Shown: positions 1 to 8,807 of the stretch, piece by piece
Numbering within the stretch: position 1 is the stretch's first letter
Layout: each line of letters opens with the position of its first letter
NCBI RefSeq assembly: GCF_023161965.1
Contig: NZ_JALNTY010000001.1
Span: forward strand, 533,501-597,500
Origin: Anaerosoma tenue
Lineage (GTDB): Bacteria > Actinomycetota > Coriobacteriia > Anaerosomatales > Anaerosomataceae
Reading direction: 5' to 3'
DNA length: 64,000 bases
Notes under the pieces: generated by a model
Databases searched by the model: none
What the model was told of the DNA's origin: nothing
The model's input: the letters and a program-made list of their open reading frames with translations, nothing else
Position numbers and translations under genes: made by a program

Positions 1-847
1 CCGCCACAAGCGTGCCGAACGTACGGGTGAAGCGGGCCACCGACGTCTTGCGGATGATGTTGCCGGCCACGGGCATCCGGAGTTTGATGCCGTCCCAGAT
101 GAACTTGCCCGAGTCGGTCTTGGTCCACTGCTTGAACACGAAGAACAGGATCACGAGCACGATGGCAGTGATCACGCCCTTGATGCTCGCAACGTAATCG
201 GACATGGCAACGAGTACCTGGGTCGGAAGCGGCAACTCCTGCCCTGCGCCACTGAACATCTCGATGAACGTCGGCACCACGAACACCATCATCGCGATGA
301 CCACGACCACCACAAGGATGGAGATGACCATCGGGTACATCATCGCGGACTTCACGCGTCCCCTGAGGTGGGCGTCCTGCTCGAAAAGGTCCGCCACGCG
401 TAGGAGCACCTCGTCGAGCACACCGCCGGTCTCGCCTGCCTTCACCATGTTGTAGAAGAGCGGCGGGAAGATCTTGGGATGCTTCATCATCGCCTCGGAA
501 AGCGACTGACCGGCCTCCACGTCACGGTTGAGTTGCGCGATGATGTCGCGCATCTCCTTGTTCTCCGCCTGATCGGCGAGGATGCTCAGGCACTTCGTGA
601 GCGAGAGGCCCGCGTTGATCATCGTCGCGAACTGTCGCGCGAAGATGGTCACGTCCTTGATCTTGACCGACGTGCCGAACTGGATCTTGTTGAGTTGCGC
701 GAGACGGTCCTCGTCGAGGTCGAGGATGATATAGCCCATCTGGCGGAGTTTGGTAGCGACCGCTTCGCGGCTCTCCCCCTCGAGCTTGCCGCTCACGACC
801 CTGCCGGTCTTGTCACGGACGTTGTACTTGAAGGTGGTTGTGGCCAT
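1..847 (-). CDS. pilC: Type IV pilus / type II secretion inner-membrane protein PilC (partial)
   Basis: PilC/GspF proteins are the polytopic platform on which PilB-type ATPases act to assemble pseudopilin fibres. Reading leftwards from ATG 847, the protein opens MATTTFKYNVRDKTGRVVSG, typical of the family, and continues through a cytoplasmic T2SSF domain (FARQFATMINAGLSL, then VKAGETGGVLDEVL). It then enters a long hydrophobic segment rich in Ile and Val that matches the first membrane helix pair. The gene runs off the left edge, so the second T2SSF repeat is not seen. AAGGAG lies about 7 bases before the ATG. It follows a pilB paralogue with 78 bases between them and is probably co-expressed with it. 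Identity is strong; pilus versus secretion use cannot be told from this fragment. Confidence 0.9.
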   Translation of the reverse strand, partial: MATTTFKYNVRDKTGRVVSGKLEGESREAVATKLRQMGYIILDLDEDRLAQLNKIQFGTSVKIKDVTIFARQFATMINAGLSLTKCLSILADQAENKEMRDIIAQLNRDVEAGQSLSEAMMKHPKIFPPLFYNMVKAGETGGVLDEVLLRVADLFEQDAHLRGRVKSAMMYPMVISILVVVVVIAMMVFVVPTFIEMFSGAGQELPLPTQVLVAMSDYVASIKGVITAIVLVILFFVFKQWTKTDSGKFIWDGIKLRMPVAGNIIRKTSVARFTRTFGTLVA

Positions 848-881
848 CACCCACTCCTTAACCAGGGATCCCCTGAACACG

Positions 882-887
882 ATAGTA
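882..887 (-). promoter_or_regulatory. Candidate -10 element upstream of pilC
   Basis: On the minus strand the bases read TACTAT inside the nonamer GTACTATCG. The same nonamer lies upstream of the neighbouring pilB at 2649-2657. No clear -35 hexamer is visible. This is a prediction only. Confidence 0.3.
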
Positions 888-925
888 CACTCGGCATGCC
901 AGAGCACGAACTGAAGGGCCGCCCG

Positions 926-2596
926 TCACACGATGACCCGCGAGACCTCCTCGATCGAGGTCTGGCCCTGGCGACACTTCTCGAGGCCGTCCTGCTTGAG
1001 CGTGAGCATCCCCTGCTGCATCGCCACCTCGCGGATCGCCTCGGCGGTGGCCTCCTTGATCGTGAGGTCGCCGATCTCCTCGGAGATCATCATGACCTCG
1101 TGGATACCGACACGTCCGCGGTAGCCGGTGCCGCCGCACTTCTTGCAGCCTTTGGGCCGCCATAGGCGCTCGGGCAGCGCATCCTCGGCGAATCCCGCGT
1201 CAAGCGCCAGCTGCTTGCTCGGCTTGTACTCCTCTTTGCAGTCGGAGCACAACCGCCGTCCCAGGCGCTGGGCGAGCACGCAATCGACCGCGGAGGCCAC
1301 GAGGAACGGCTCCACGCCCATCTCGGTGAGTCGGGTGATGGCGCCGGCCGCGTCGTTGGTGTGCAGCGTGGAGAGGACGAGGTGGCCGGTGAGCGCCGAC
1401 TCGATGGCGATCTTGGCCGTCTCCTGGTCGCGGATCTCACCCACGAGGATGATGTCGGGCGAACAGCGCAGGAACGAGCGCAACGCCCGTGCGAACGTGA
1501 GGCCGGCCTTCACGTTGGTCTGCACCTGATTCACGCCTGCGAGGCGGTACTCCACCGGGTCCTCAGCTGTGAGGATGTGTTTCGCGGGCGTGTTGAGGAC
1601 GTTGATGGCAGCGTAAAGGGTCGTCGACTTGCCCGAGCCGGTGGGACCGGTGACCAGAATGGCGCCGTAGGGCTTGCGGAAGGACGACTCGAACCGCTCG
1701 AGCGCCGACGGCAGGAAGCCGAGGTCCGTCAGCCGCAGCATGATGTTGTCCTTGCGCAGGATACGAAGCACCACGCGCTCGCCGTAGACGGTGGGCAGCG
1801 TGGACACACGGAAGTCCATCGCGTGCCCGCCGATGGTGAGCGCCGTGTGACCGTCCTGCGGCTTGCGGGTCTCGGCGATGTCCATGTCGGCCATGATCTT
1901 GAACCGCGATATCATCGCCTGCTGCGTGGACTTGGGGCTCCGCATCATCTCGTGCAGCACACCGTCGATACGGTACCGGACGCGGAGGTCCTTCTCCTGC
2001 GGCTCGATGTGGATGTCGCTCGACCTGTCAGCCACAGCGCGGTTGATGATGTAGTTCACGAGCTTGACCACTGGCGCATCGTCGGTGATCTCGGTCATGT
2101 CCTCGAGCGTGAGCTCCGCCGTGTCGCCCCCGGCGTCGAGGTCTTCCTCGCTCATCGTGGTGGCGACCTTGTAGAACTCGTCGACAGCCGCGACGATGCT
2201 GTCCTTGGTGGAGATGGCCGGGGCGATCTCGTACCCGGTGATGATGCGGAGGTCGTCGAGCGCAAGCACGTTCTGCGGGTCGGCCATAGCAACCACAAGG
2301 TGGTCGTCTTCGATCTCGATAGGCATCAACGTGTAGCGGATCGCCAGCTCACGCGGTACGAGGGCGATCGCGTTGGCATCGGGACGCTTCACCGAGAAGT
2401 CGATGTACGGGATCCCGATCTGCTTGGCCATCACCGACAGGATCCCGCCCTGCGTGGCGTATCCCAGGTCGACCAGGACCTTGCCGAGCGGGCTCCCGGT
2501 GACCTTGTGGATCTCTATGGCGTCTGCAAGCTGGCGTTCGGTGATGATGCCCGCGCGCAGGAGCAGCATCCCTAGCCGCTCACCGGCTTCAGCCAC
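926..2596 (-). CDS. pilB: Type IV pilus assembly / type II secretion ATPase PilB (copy nearer pilC)
   Basis: Cytoplasmic hexameric ATPase that powers pilus or pseudopilus extension through PilC. The 556 residues show an N-terminal MshEN/T2SSE_N domain (about 1-150) and a GspE catalytic core. Walker A is GPTGSGKST at 317-325, the Asp-box/Walker B region is IILVGEIRD at 382-390, the His box is LSTLHTND at 408-415, and there is a four-Cys zinc module (C450, C453, C484, C487). The start is GTG 2596, with a GAGGGG run a dozen bases upstream. A second PilB of the same size lies at 7140-8807, and this copy is the one next to pilC. Extension motor is more likely than PilT-type retraction because the MshEN domain and Cys module are present. 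Full length, no damage seen. Confidence 0.93.
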   Translation of the reverse strand: MAEAGERLGMLLLRAGIITERQLADAIEIHKVTGSPLGKVLVDLGYATQGGILSVMAKQIGIPYIDFSVKRPDANAIALVPRELAIRYTLMPIEIEDDHLVVAMADPQNVLALDDLRIITGYEIAPAISTKDSIVAAVDEFYKVATTMSEEDLDAGGDTAELTLEDMTEITDDAPVVKLVNYIINRAVADRSSDIHIEPQEKDLRVRYRIDGVLHEMMRSPKSTQQAMISRFKIMADMDIAETRKPQDGHTALTIGGHAMDFRVSTLPTVYGERVVLRILRKDNIMLRLTDLGFLPSALERFESSFRKPYGAILVTGPTGSGKSTTLYAAINVLNTPAKHILTAEDPVEYRLAGVNQVQTNVKAGLTFARALRSFLRCSPDIILVGEIRDQETAKIAIESALTGHLVLSTLHTNDAAGAITRLTEMGVEPFLVASAVDCVLAQRLGRRLCSDCKEEYKPSKQLALDAGFAEDALPERLWRPKGCKKCGGTGYRGRVGIHEVMMISEEIGDLTIKEATAEAIREVAMQQGMLTLKQDGLEKCRQGQTSIEEVSRVIV

Positions 2597-2648
2597 GAAT
2601 CATCGCCCCTCTGCGATCGGATACGACGTAAGCGGTACACCCGCATGC

Positions 2649-2657
2649 CGATAGTAC
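2649..2657 (-). promoter_or_regulatory. Candidate -10 element upstream of the pilC-side pilB
   Basis: GTACTATCG on the minus strand, identical to the element upstream of pilC, lies in a 100-base gap between the proline-rich protein and pilB. TACTAT is a fair -10 hexamer. No convincing -35 is seen. Confidence 0.3.
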
Positions 2658-2696
2658 GACAGATGCGGTGCTCCGCGACAGACGCCGATGCCGGCC

Positions 2697-3743
2697 TCAG
2701 CGATCGCGCGTGGCGTGCAGGTCGCCGAGCAGGATGGCGGCCAGGCGCTGGAACTCGGCATGGCTTCTCGTGCCGGGCTTGACGCCCACGCGTCCCGGAC
2801 CCGCCGTGAAGTGCAGCTCGACCGGCGCCACGAGCGAGTACTCGGGGATGGAGGAGGCATCCACGACGGACGGCTCTGCGACAGCCGTTGCCGGTGCAGG
2901 CTCCCGTACCGGCGCGGCGGCGGGTGCGGGCTCCGGCGTCGGTTCGGAGGCCGTTGCGGGTTCGGGCTCGGGCACAGGTTCGGGCTCGGGCACAGGTGCA
3001 GGTGCAGGTGCCGGAGCGGGCGACGACAGTGCCTGACCGATCGACGGCGGGGGCATCAGGGGCGGCGCCTCGAATGAAGGCTCCGGGTCGCCGACCGACT
3101 CGGCGGGGACAGTCGCCTCCTGCTGCCCGGACGGCATGAGCGGCTGCTGCTCCTCGGCCACGCGCATGAGCCGCTCGAGCTCGTCGCCGAGCGAGTAGCC
3201 GGGCATGGCGGCCACCGCTGGCTGCGATGCGGGTTCGGTGGCGGGCATTCGGGGCGACAGAGCGGCTGGCGAAGGATCCGCCGCGGGTGCGGGTGGTGCG
3301 ACCGCGGGTGTCTCCGGGGCAGGCGGAACTGCCGCCTGACGGGCAACGGGCTCCTCCACCTCTGTGGAGACCTCTGCGTGATCGCGTACGGTCAGCGGAG
3401 GACGAGCCGGGCTCACGTGTTCCGGTTCGGAGCGGTGCACCTCGGGGATACGGAACGGAGCGACCTCGGCTTCCCGGGATATGACCGGCGTTGTCGCGCT
3501 CGATCTGCCGCTCGCCACGGGGCCACGCGGAACAGCGGCACCCTCCCGGGGCGCCGCGAAGAGATCGCCCGAATCCTCGGCGAGATAGCGCGCCTCGGCA
3601 TCATGCTGGTCGTCATGCTCCGCGACGTGGCTCGCCCTGCGTACCGCGGCACGATAGCTCGCGATCGCGTAGACGAGATACGCGAGCAGGACGACGACGA
3701 GCAGCGCGATCCCCCCGAGGATGTAGAGCCCCTGGTCCATCAC
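2697..3743 (-). CDS. Membrane-anchored proline/glutamate-rich protein of the pilus cluster
   Basis: 348 residues with no recognised enzymatic domain. The N-terminus carries one hydrophobic helix (about residues 5-27, LYILGGIALLVVVLLAYLVY) followed by basic residues, so it is probably a single-pass anchor with the bulk in the cytoplasm. The middle is low-complexity Pro/Ala/Glu/Val, including PEPEPVPEPEP. The last 50 residues (YSLVAPVELHF...EFQRLAAILLGDLHATRDR) look folded and may be the conserved part. GTG 3743 follows the GTPase stop by two bases; ATG 3740 is an equally possible start. Its place between a Ras-like GTPase and PilB suggests a linker or scaffold in motor control, but function is unknown. 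Confidence 0.7.
   Translation of the reverse strand: MMDQGLYILGGIALLVVVLLAYLVYAIASYRAAVRRASHVAEHDDQHDAEARYLAEDSGDLFAAPREGAAVPRGPVASGRSSATTPVISREAEVAPFRIPEVHRSEPEHVSPARPPLTVRDHAEVSTEVEEPVARQAAVPPAPETPAVAPPAPAADPSPAALSPRMPATEPASQPAVAAMPGYSLGDELERLMRVAEEQQPLMPSGQQEATVPAESVGDPEPSFEAPPLMPPPSIGQALSSPAPAPAPAPVPEPEPVPEPEPATASEPTPEPAPAAAPVREPAPATAVAEPSVVDASSIPEYSLVAPVELHFTAGPGRVGVKPGTRSHAEFQRLAAILLGDLHATRDR
2961..2996 (+). repeat. 18-bp tandem repeat within the proline-rich gene
   Basis: Two perfect copies of an 18-base unit beginning TTCGGGCTCGG lie at 2961-2978 and 2979-2996, followed by a run of GGTGCA hexamers. In the minus-strand gene they encode a Pro-Glu/Pro-Val spacer. Copy number could vary by slippage without breaking the frame. 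Confidence 0.8.
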
Positions 3744-3745
3744 CC

Positions 3746-4273
3746 TCAGTCCATGCTGTCGAGGATCCGATAGAGCAGCCCCAGCAGGACCGCCTTAACG
3801 CTCTCTTTCTCGCGGGCGTCCACCGGCAGCAGCGGCACGGTGTCCTCGAGCGCGATGGCGGAGCGCACCCGCCGCAACGTCTTGACGTCGGTGGCCGGGA
3901 CCTTGTTGGCCGCCACCACGAACGGCACGTCGGACATCTCCTTGAAGAAGGCGATCATCGCCTTGGCGTCCTCGAACGAGCCTTCATCCTCGGCATCCAC
4001 GATCAGCACGAATCCCAGCATGCCCTCCGAGAGCGTCTCCCACATGAAGGAGAACCGCTCCTGACCGGGAGTGCCGAAGAGATACAGCACCACGTCGTCG
4101 GAGATCGTGATGCGGCCGAAGTCCATGGCGACCGTGGTCTCGCCGCTGCCCTCGCCCGAGGCGTCGCTGATCTGGCGCTCGGTGGAGAGCACCGTGATCT
4201 CGCTGACCGCCTTGATGAAGGTCGTCTTACCGGCATTGAACGGACCGGTGACGATGACTTTGACCGACTGCAT
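3746..4273 (-). CDS. Small Ras-like GTPase (MglA/COG2229-type)
   Basis: 175 residues forming one P-loop GTPase domain. G1 is GPFNAGKTTF (10-19), a Thr-rich switch I (GSGETTVAMDFG) follows, and G3 is GTPGQE, the DxxG motif with Thr-Pro replacing the usual Asp. The G4 position reads AANKVPATD, so the specificity Asp of NKxD is not in its normal place. Proteins of this kind act with Roadblock/LC7 partners as molecular switches, such as MglA/MglB controlling type IV pilus polarity in Myxococcus and the conservon G-proteins of Streptomyces. The Roadblock protein at 6380-6997 is the obvious partner. The DUF4388 stop lies 17 bases upstream. Fold is confident; the pilus-control role is inference from position. 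Confidence 0.85.
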   Translation of the reverse strand: MQSVKVIVTGPFNAGKTTFIKAVSEITVLSTERQISDASGEGSGETTVAMDFGRITISDDVVLYLFGTPGQERFSFMWETLSEGMLGFVLIVDAEDEGSFEDAKAMIAFFKEMSDVPFVVAANKVPATDVKTLRRVRSAIALEDTVPLLPVDAREKESVKAVLLGLLYRILDSMD

Positions 4274-4290
4274 GCGCGCTCCGTCCCTTG

Positions 4291-6327
4291 TCAGAGATCC
4301 TCGATGCCCTGGATGATCTGCTCGAGCAACTCTTTATCCACTGTCTGGTCGATGTGGAGCCTGCCGCCCTCTCCCGGCTCGGGTATCGCATTCACGGTGG
4401 TCACCGGTCGGGCGCGACCGGTACCTCCGCCGGTCAGCGCGGTCAGCTCGTCGCCGAGACCACCGCTCAGACCGCTGCCGGTATCGAACTCCGCAAGGAA
4501 CGAGTCGGTTGAGATGTACTCCCCGGTGCTCTGCTCCTCGCCGAAATCGGTCTCGGACGCGATGACCCCCGAACCTTCTTCGGCAGACGCGCCGAGCGAC
4601 TCGAGCAGCGAGTCGAGATCCTGGTCGGACCCGCCTTCGGGCGCGGCGGTCTCCGCGACGCCTTCCTCCGCAGGCGCCTGCTCTACCGGCGCCTCCTCTG
4701 CGGGCGGCTGCTCTACCGGCGCTGGCTCCTCGGAGATGGACTGCACGAACTCGGCCCAGTCCGACTCCGACCCGCTCTCCACCTCGACCGCCGCCTGCTC
4801 CATCTCGGACATCGGTGGGCGGCTCTCGCTCACGGGCTCCGGCTCCAGCAACTCGGGCGGATACTCGCCGAGACCAAGGGTGCGCAGGTCGCTCTCGAAG
4901 TCGCCGGTAGGCATGAACTGCGATGGCTCCGTCTCCGCCACCGGCGGAGCGGGAATCTCGGCGAGATCCGACTCCGGTATGGCGCCGAAGCCTACGTCGT
5001 CACTGTCCGCCGCGGGCGTCTCGTACGTCTCGGCCTCCGCAGGCGGCTGGTGCTCCTCAACGACCGAAGATGGTTCCTGATCCTGGACATCATCCGCCGG
5101 TGGCTGTGCGATGCCCATCTCGGCGAGCAAGGCCGACTCGTCCCACGCGTCCTCCACCGTGGGAGCGTAGGGCACGACCGGCGTCTCATCGGCGGTCTCC
5201 GGCTCGTACCCGAGCTGGGGGAACTCATCGAGGGGCTCCTCAGGCGCGGCCGGCGGCTCCTCCTCAAGCGTCTCAGCAGCAGCGGCATCGTGCGGGGAGA
5301 GGACCGCCTCCATCATCTCTGTGAAGACCGCCATGTCATCGTCGCTGGGCGGTTCCGCGCCCACCGAGAGGAATTCGGGCATCTCCGGAGCGGCGCGCAC
5401 GTCCTCCCCCGCCGGCGCCTCCTCCGGCTGCTTCTCGACCGCCGTGTCCTCCGGGGCGTGCACTTCGGGCTCCGACTCCACCACTGCGGATGCGTCCGCC
5501 TCGGGTTCGGACGCCGACGGGCCGGACGCTTCACGCTCAGCACGCGCGGCGGCAGCACGCGCCCGCTTCTCCTCGCGAGCGGCACGCTCGGCCCGCAGCC
5601 TCTCGACCTCCTCATCCGACGGCACCTCGAGCAAACCTGCCGAGAAGAGACCGTAGATGACGCGCGCAACCTCGAAGTCGGTGCTGCGCACCTCCTCGGC
5701 AAGCTCACGCACCGAGCGCGTACCGTCGATCAGAAGGAGCAGGTTCCACTCCACGGGCTTCAGCGAGATCTCGAAGGTTCCCTCGCCCGGAGCTGTGGCC
5801 ATCTTGAAGACCATGTCAGCCGACGGGACCTTCTTCTTGATGCGGTTCCACTCCTCGAGCCGCCGGCTGCCCTCCATGACGATGTTCTCAACGGAGACCG
5901 ACAGGCCGATGTCCTCGTGCAGGACCTCCGGCAAGACCTCGAAGTCGAAGTCGCCTTCGTCCCACCGCATGATGTCGAAGATCGTGTCCTGGATCTGCTC
6001 CTGGACGAAGGTCTCGAGGACGTGCTGGGTGATGTAACCCTCGCTCACCAGGATCTCGCCGAGCCGGCGCTCGCCGCCCTCGGCCTTGTGCATCTCCAGC
6101 GCACGTTCGAGCGCCGCCGGCGTTATCCGCTGCGCGCTCACCAGCCGATCGCCAAGCAGCTCATGGCGCCAGTTGGACTGCGCGAAGAACACGTCGCCGT
6201 CGCGGAACCAGATACTGCCTTCCGCGTCGGGACGGACGATGCGCAGCACTCCGGTCTTCCCGCTCAGCTGAACGAGCTGGAAGACGTCTGGAAGACTGAA
6301 GTCCTTGAGGTTGCCGCGCAGTGCCAT
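4291..6327 (-). CDS. DUF4388 (PATAN) domain protein with long acidic linker
   Basis: 678 residues. The first about 110 match DUF4388/PATAN (MALRGNLKDFSLPDVFQLVQ, then LSGKTGVLRI and WFRDGDVFFAQ). Next comes an MshEN-like helical segment (LGEILVSEGYITQHVLETFV) and a second conserved part ending near residue 240. Residues about 260-640 are a very acidic Pro/Glu/Ala-rich linker with short repeats such as APVEQPPAEE. A short conserved tail follows (IDQTVDKELLEQIIQGIEDL). DUF4388 proteins occur with Roadblock and Ras-like GTPases in bacterial signalling. It sits between its putative GTPase and Roadblock partners in one operon. Probably a cytoplasmic adaptor; exact function unknown. Confidence 0.8.
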   Translation of the reverse strand: MALRGNLKDFSLPDVFQLVQLSGKTGVLRIVRPDAEGSIWFRDGDVFFAQSNWRHELLGDRLVSAQRITPAALERALEMHKAEGGERRLGEILVSEGYITQHVLETFVQEQIQDTIFDIMRWDEGDFDFEVLPEVLHEDIGLSVSVENIVMEGSRRLEEWNRIKKKVPSADMVFKMATAPGEGTFEISLKPVEWNLLLLIDGTRSVRELAEEVRSTDFEVARVIYGLFSAGLLEVPSDEEVERLRAERAAREEKRARAAAARAEREASGPSASEPEADASAVVESEPEVHAPEDTAVEKQPEEAPAGEDVRAAPEMPEFLSVGAEPPSDDDMAVFTEMMEAVLSPHDAAAAETLEEEPPAAPEEPLDEFPQLGYEPETADETPVVPYAPTVEDAWDESALLAEMGIAQPPADDVQDQEPSSVVEEHQPPAEAETYETPAADSDDVGFGAIPESDLAEIPAPPVAETEPSQFMPTGDFESDLRTLGLGEYPPELLEPEPVSESRPPMSEMEQAAVEVESGSESDWAEFVQSISEEPAPVEQPPAEEAPVEQAPAEEGVAETAAPEGGSDQDLDSLLESLGASAEEGSGVIASETDFGEEQSTGEYISTDSFLAEFDTGSGLSGGLGDELTALTGGGTGRARPVTTVNAIPEPGEGGRLHIDQTVDKELLEQIIQGIEDL

Positions 6328-6379
6328 CGCTTCGAACCGTCACTCCCCCGGGGCATCGTATAGTGCCGGTGCGTGCGGA

Positions 6380-6997
6380 TCAGCCAAGAACGTTGCCGAT
6401 GCGCTCCGCTATAGCCTTCATGTCGTACAGGACGAGCCCCAGTTTCGCGCTGGGATCGGCCATCGCCGTGAGGACCGCCCTGCTTCCTGCGGCGATCAGC
6501 AGCACGTAGCCGTTCTCCCCCTCGATGAAGACCTGCGAGAGGTGACCCCTGCCGAGTTCGGCCGCCGCGCGCTCGCCGAGACCGAGGATCGCGGCCGACA
6601 TCGCGCCCACGCGGTCGGCCTGCATGCCCGCCGGCAGCGCCGACGCCATCGTGAAGCCGTCAAGGCTCACAAGCGCAGCGGCCTGGATGTCGCCGTCCTC
6701 GCGCATGAGCTCGTCGAGCGCCTGCGCCAGCTGCTCCTCGCGGCTCATCTGCCGTGTCGTGGCCTGTGGACGCGCCGCCTGCGGCTCCGCGGGCTGAGGC
6801 GCCGGAGCAGCGGCCGGCGCAACGGGAGCGGCCTGCCGCGCCGGCTGGGCCGCCGGCGCCGGAGCCTGGGCGGGAACGGTCTGCGCGGGCTGGGGTGTGA
6901 CCGGAACGACGACCGGCGCGCCGAGCAGGTCGTCGTCGTCGTACGACTCGTCATCGGTGTCGCTGATGAAATAGTCGCCGATGCCCTTGTCCACCAT
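6380..6997 (-). CDS. Roadblock/LC7 domain protein
   Basis: About 205 residues from ATG 6997, chosen because GGAGGTGA lies eight bases upstream; a longer in-frame extension lacks such a site. The N-terminus is acidic (a DDESYDDDD patch), then a Pro/Ala-rich linker. The last about 115 residues form a Roadblock/LC7 fold (LAQALDELMRE, AAALVSLDGFTMASALP, GENGYVLLIAAG). Roadblock proteins bind small GTPases and often act as their GAP or scaffold (MglB, CvnB). Its likely client is the Ras-like GTPase encoded two genes downstream. Regulation of the flanking PilB ATPases is an inference from gene order. Confidence 0.87.
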   Translation of the reverse strand: MVDKGIGDYFISDTDDESYDDDDLLGAPVVVPVTPQPAQTVPAQAPAPAAQPARQAAPVAPAAAPAPQPAEPQAARPQATTRQMSREEQLAQALDELMREDGDIQAAALVSLDGFTMASALPAGMQADRVGAMSAAILGLGERAAAELGRGHLSQVFIEGENGYVLLIAAGSRAVLTAMADPSAKLGLVLYDMKAIAERIGNVLG

Positions 6998-7139
6998 CGT
7001 GTCGTCACCTCCGGGAGCGGCCGTCAAACAGACCGGGGGGTCGTAATGGCGTGCGCGACCAGACCCGACCTGGGGCAAGCAGTCTCAGTCTCTCACGTCG
7101 CCGATACCGAAACAACCGGGAAAACGCAGGTCGGACGTG

Positions 7140-8807
7140 CTAGACGACCACCCGCATGATCTCTTCGATCGAGGTGAGACCGGCCAGGACCTTCTCGAAT
7201 CCGTCGTCACGGAGCGTCTTCATGCCCTCGTCCACGGCGATGCGGGCGATCTCATCACCGGACGCATGATCCACGCATGCCCGCTCGATAGACTCGGTCA
7301 CGGTCATCACCTCATGCACACCCATCCGACCCTTGTAGCCGATGTCGTTGCACTTCACACAACCGACCGCCCGATAGAGCTTCGGGGGTCGTCCGGGCTC
7401 GTACGGGAATCCGATCCGCTGCAGCACCTCTTCCTCGGGGACGTACTGCTCCTTGCACTCCTTGCACAGTCGCCGGGCGAGCCGCTGGGCGAGCACGCAG
7501 TTGATCGCCGAGGCGGAGAGGAATGGTTCCACGCCCATCTCCGTGAGACGGGTGAGCGCCGAGGGGGCGTCGTTGGTGTGCAGGGTGGAAAGGACAAGGT
7601 GCCCCGTGAGAGCGGCCTCGATCGCGATCGTGGCGGTCTCCTTGTCGCGGATCTCGCCGATCATCACGACGTCGGGGTCCTGGCGGAGGATCGACCGCAG
7701 AGCCGCCGCGAACGTGAGGCCCGCCTTCTCGTGTACCTGCACCTGAGAGAGCCCCTCGAGACGGTACTCGACCGGATCCTCGACCGTGATGAGGTTCACG
7801 GTGGGCCTCGTCGTCTTGTTGATGGCGGCGTACAGCGTGGTGGACTTACCCGAACCGGTCGGGCCCGTCACCAGAAGGGCGCCGTACGGGCGCGAGATCG
7901 CCTCCATCACGCGCTCCATCGGCTGCTCAAGGAACCCGAGGTCCTCGAGCGACATGAGGATGGCGTCCTTGCGCAGGAGACGCATGACCGACATCTCGCC
8001 ATGGACCGTGGGCAGGACAGCCACCCGGAAGTCGACCGACTTGCCGTCGAGCATCACGCCGAAACGGCCGTCCTGCGGTATGCGGCGTTCAGCGATGTCC
8101 ATGTTGCACTGGATCTTGAGCCGGCTCATCAGCTGTCTGTGTATCTTCTTAGGGCTCCGCATGATCTCCTGGCACACGCCGTCGATGCGGAACCTCACCC
8201 GGAGGTCGTTCTCACCGGGCTCGATGTAGATGTCGCCGGCGCCCTGGCGGATGGCCTCGGTCACGACGTGGTTGAGGATCTTGGCGACCGGCGCCTCCTC
8301 ATCCTGCACATCCACGCGGTCATCCTCGACGGTGGCCGACACGTCTTCGATGTCGCCGACCATCTCTTCGACGTTCGCCTGCATGCTCTGCTGCTTGTCG
8401 AGAGCGGCCAGCAGATCGCTCTCCGTGGCCACGACCACGCGGATGTCGTATCCTGTGACGATACGGATGTCGTCGATCGCCAGGACGTTGGCAGGATCGG
8501 CCATCGCCACCACGAGCTCGTCGTCCTGCACCTTGATGGGGAGGCATGTGTGCCGCCGCGCCAGATCGATGGGAAGCATGGTCACAGCGCTCGCATCGAC
8601 ATCGATGGCGCCGAGATCCACGAAGGTCAGCCCCATGCTCTCAGCAACCGCCTGGGCGATCGCGTTCTCCTTCACGATGCCCTCGCCGACCAGGACGCCG
8701 CTCAGCGACCGGCCAGAGGTGTCCGAAAGGGCAGCGTCGAGCTGCTCCTGCGTGATCACCCCGGAGTCGACCAGAACGCGGCCGAGCCGCTTTCCGGAGG
8801 CGGCCAT
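7140..8807 (-). CDS. pilB: Type IV pilus / type II secretion ATPase PilB, second copy
   Basis: 555 residues from ATG 8807 (556 if the GTG three bases earlier is used). The ATG overlaps the aroE stop as TGATG, so translation is probably coupled. It has the same layout as the copy at 926-2596: MshEN domain, Walker A GPTGSGKST near 315, MIGEIRD, LSTLHTND, and a CxxC...CxxC zinc module near 448-486. The C-termini are also alike (IEEIMRVVV against IEEVSRVIV). The pair looks like an old duplication with divergent N-terminal halves. Two extension-type motors with one PilC nearby suggests two pilus systems, mixed hexamers, or separately regulated motors. Intact; family certain, division of labour unknown. 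Confidence 0.92.
   Translation of the reverse strand: MAASGKRLGRVLVDSGVITQEQLDAALSDTSGRSLSGVLVGEGIVKENAIAQAVAESMGLTFVDLGAIDVDASAVTMLPIDLARRHTCLPIKVQDDELVVAMADPANVLAIDDIRIVTGYDIRVVVATESDLLAALDKQQSMQANVEEMVGDIEDVSATVEDDRVDVQDEEAPVAKILNHVVTEAIRQGAGDIYIEPGENDLRVRFRIDGVCQEIMRSPKKIHRQLMSRLKIQCNMDIAERRIPQDGRFGVMLDGKSVDFRVAVLPTVHGEMSVMRLLRKDAILMSLEDLGFLEQPMERVMEAISRPYGALLVTGPTGSGKSTTLYAAINKTTRPTVNLITVEDPVEYRLEGLSQVQVHEKAGLTFAAALRSILRQDPDVVMIGEIRDKETATIAIEAALTGHLVLSTLHTNDAPSALTRLTEMGVEPFLSASAINCVLAQRLARRLCKECKEQYVPEEEVLQRIGFPYEPGRPPKLYRAVGCVKCNDIGYKGRMGVHEVMTVTESIERACVDHASGDEIARIAVDEGMKTLRDDGFEKVLAGLTSIEEIMRVVV

Noticed and set aside
1361..2575. Long plus-strand open frame opposite the first pilB
   Set aside because: Same reason: shadow of a real gene with no ribosome site or domain.
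2597..2696. c-di-GMP riboswitch upstream of pilB
   Set aside because: Conserved GEMM motifs are absent; only a possible -10 box is seen.
2961..3012. CRISPR-like or regulatory repeat
   Set aside because: The repeats are short, lack spacers and encode a Pro/Glu linker in frame.
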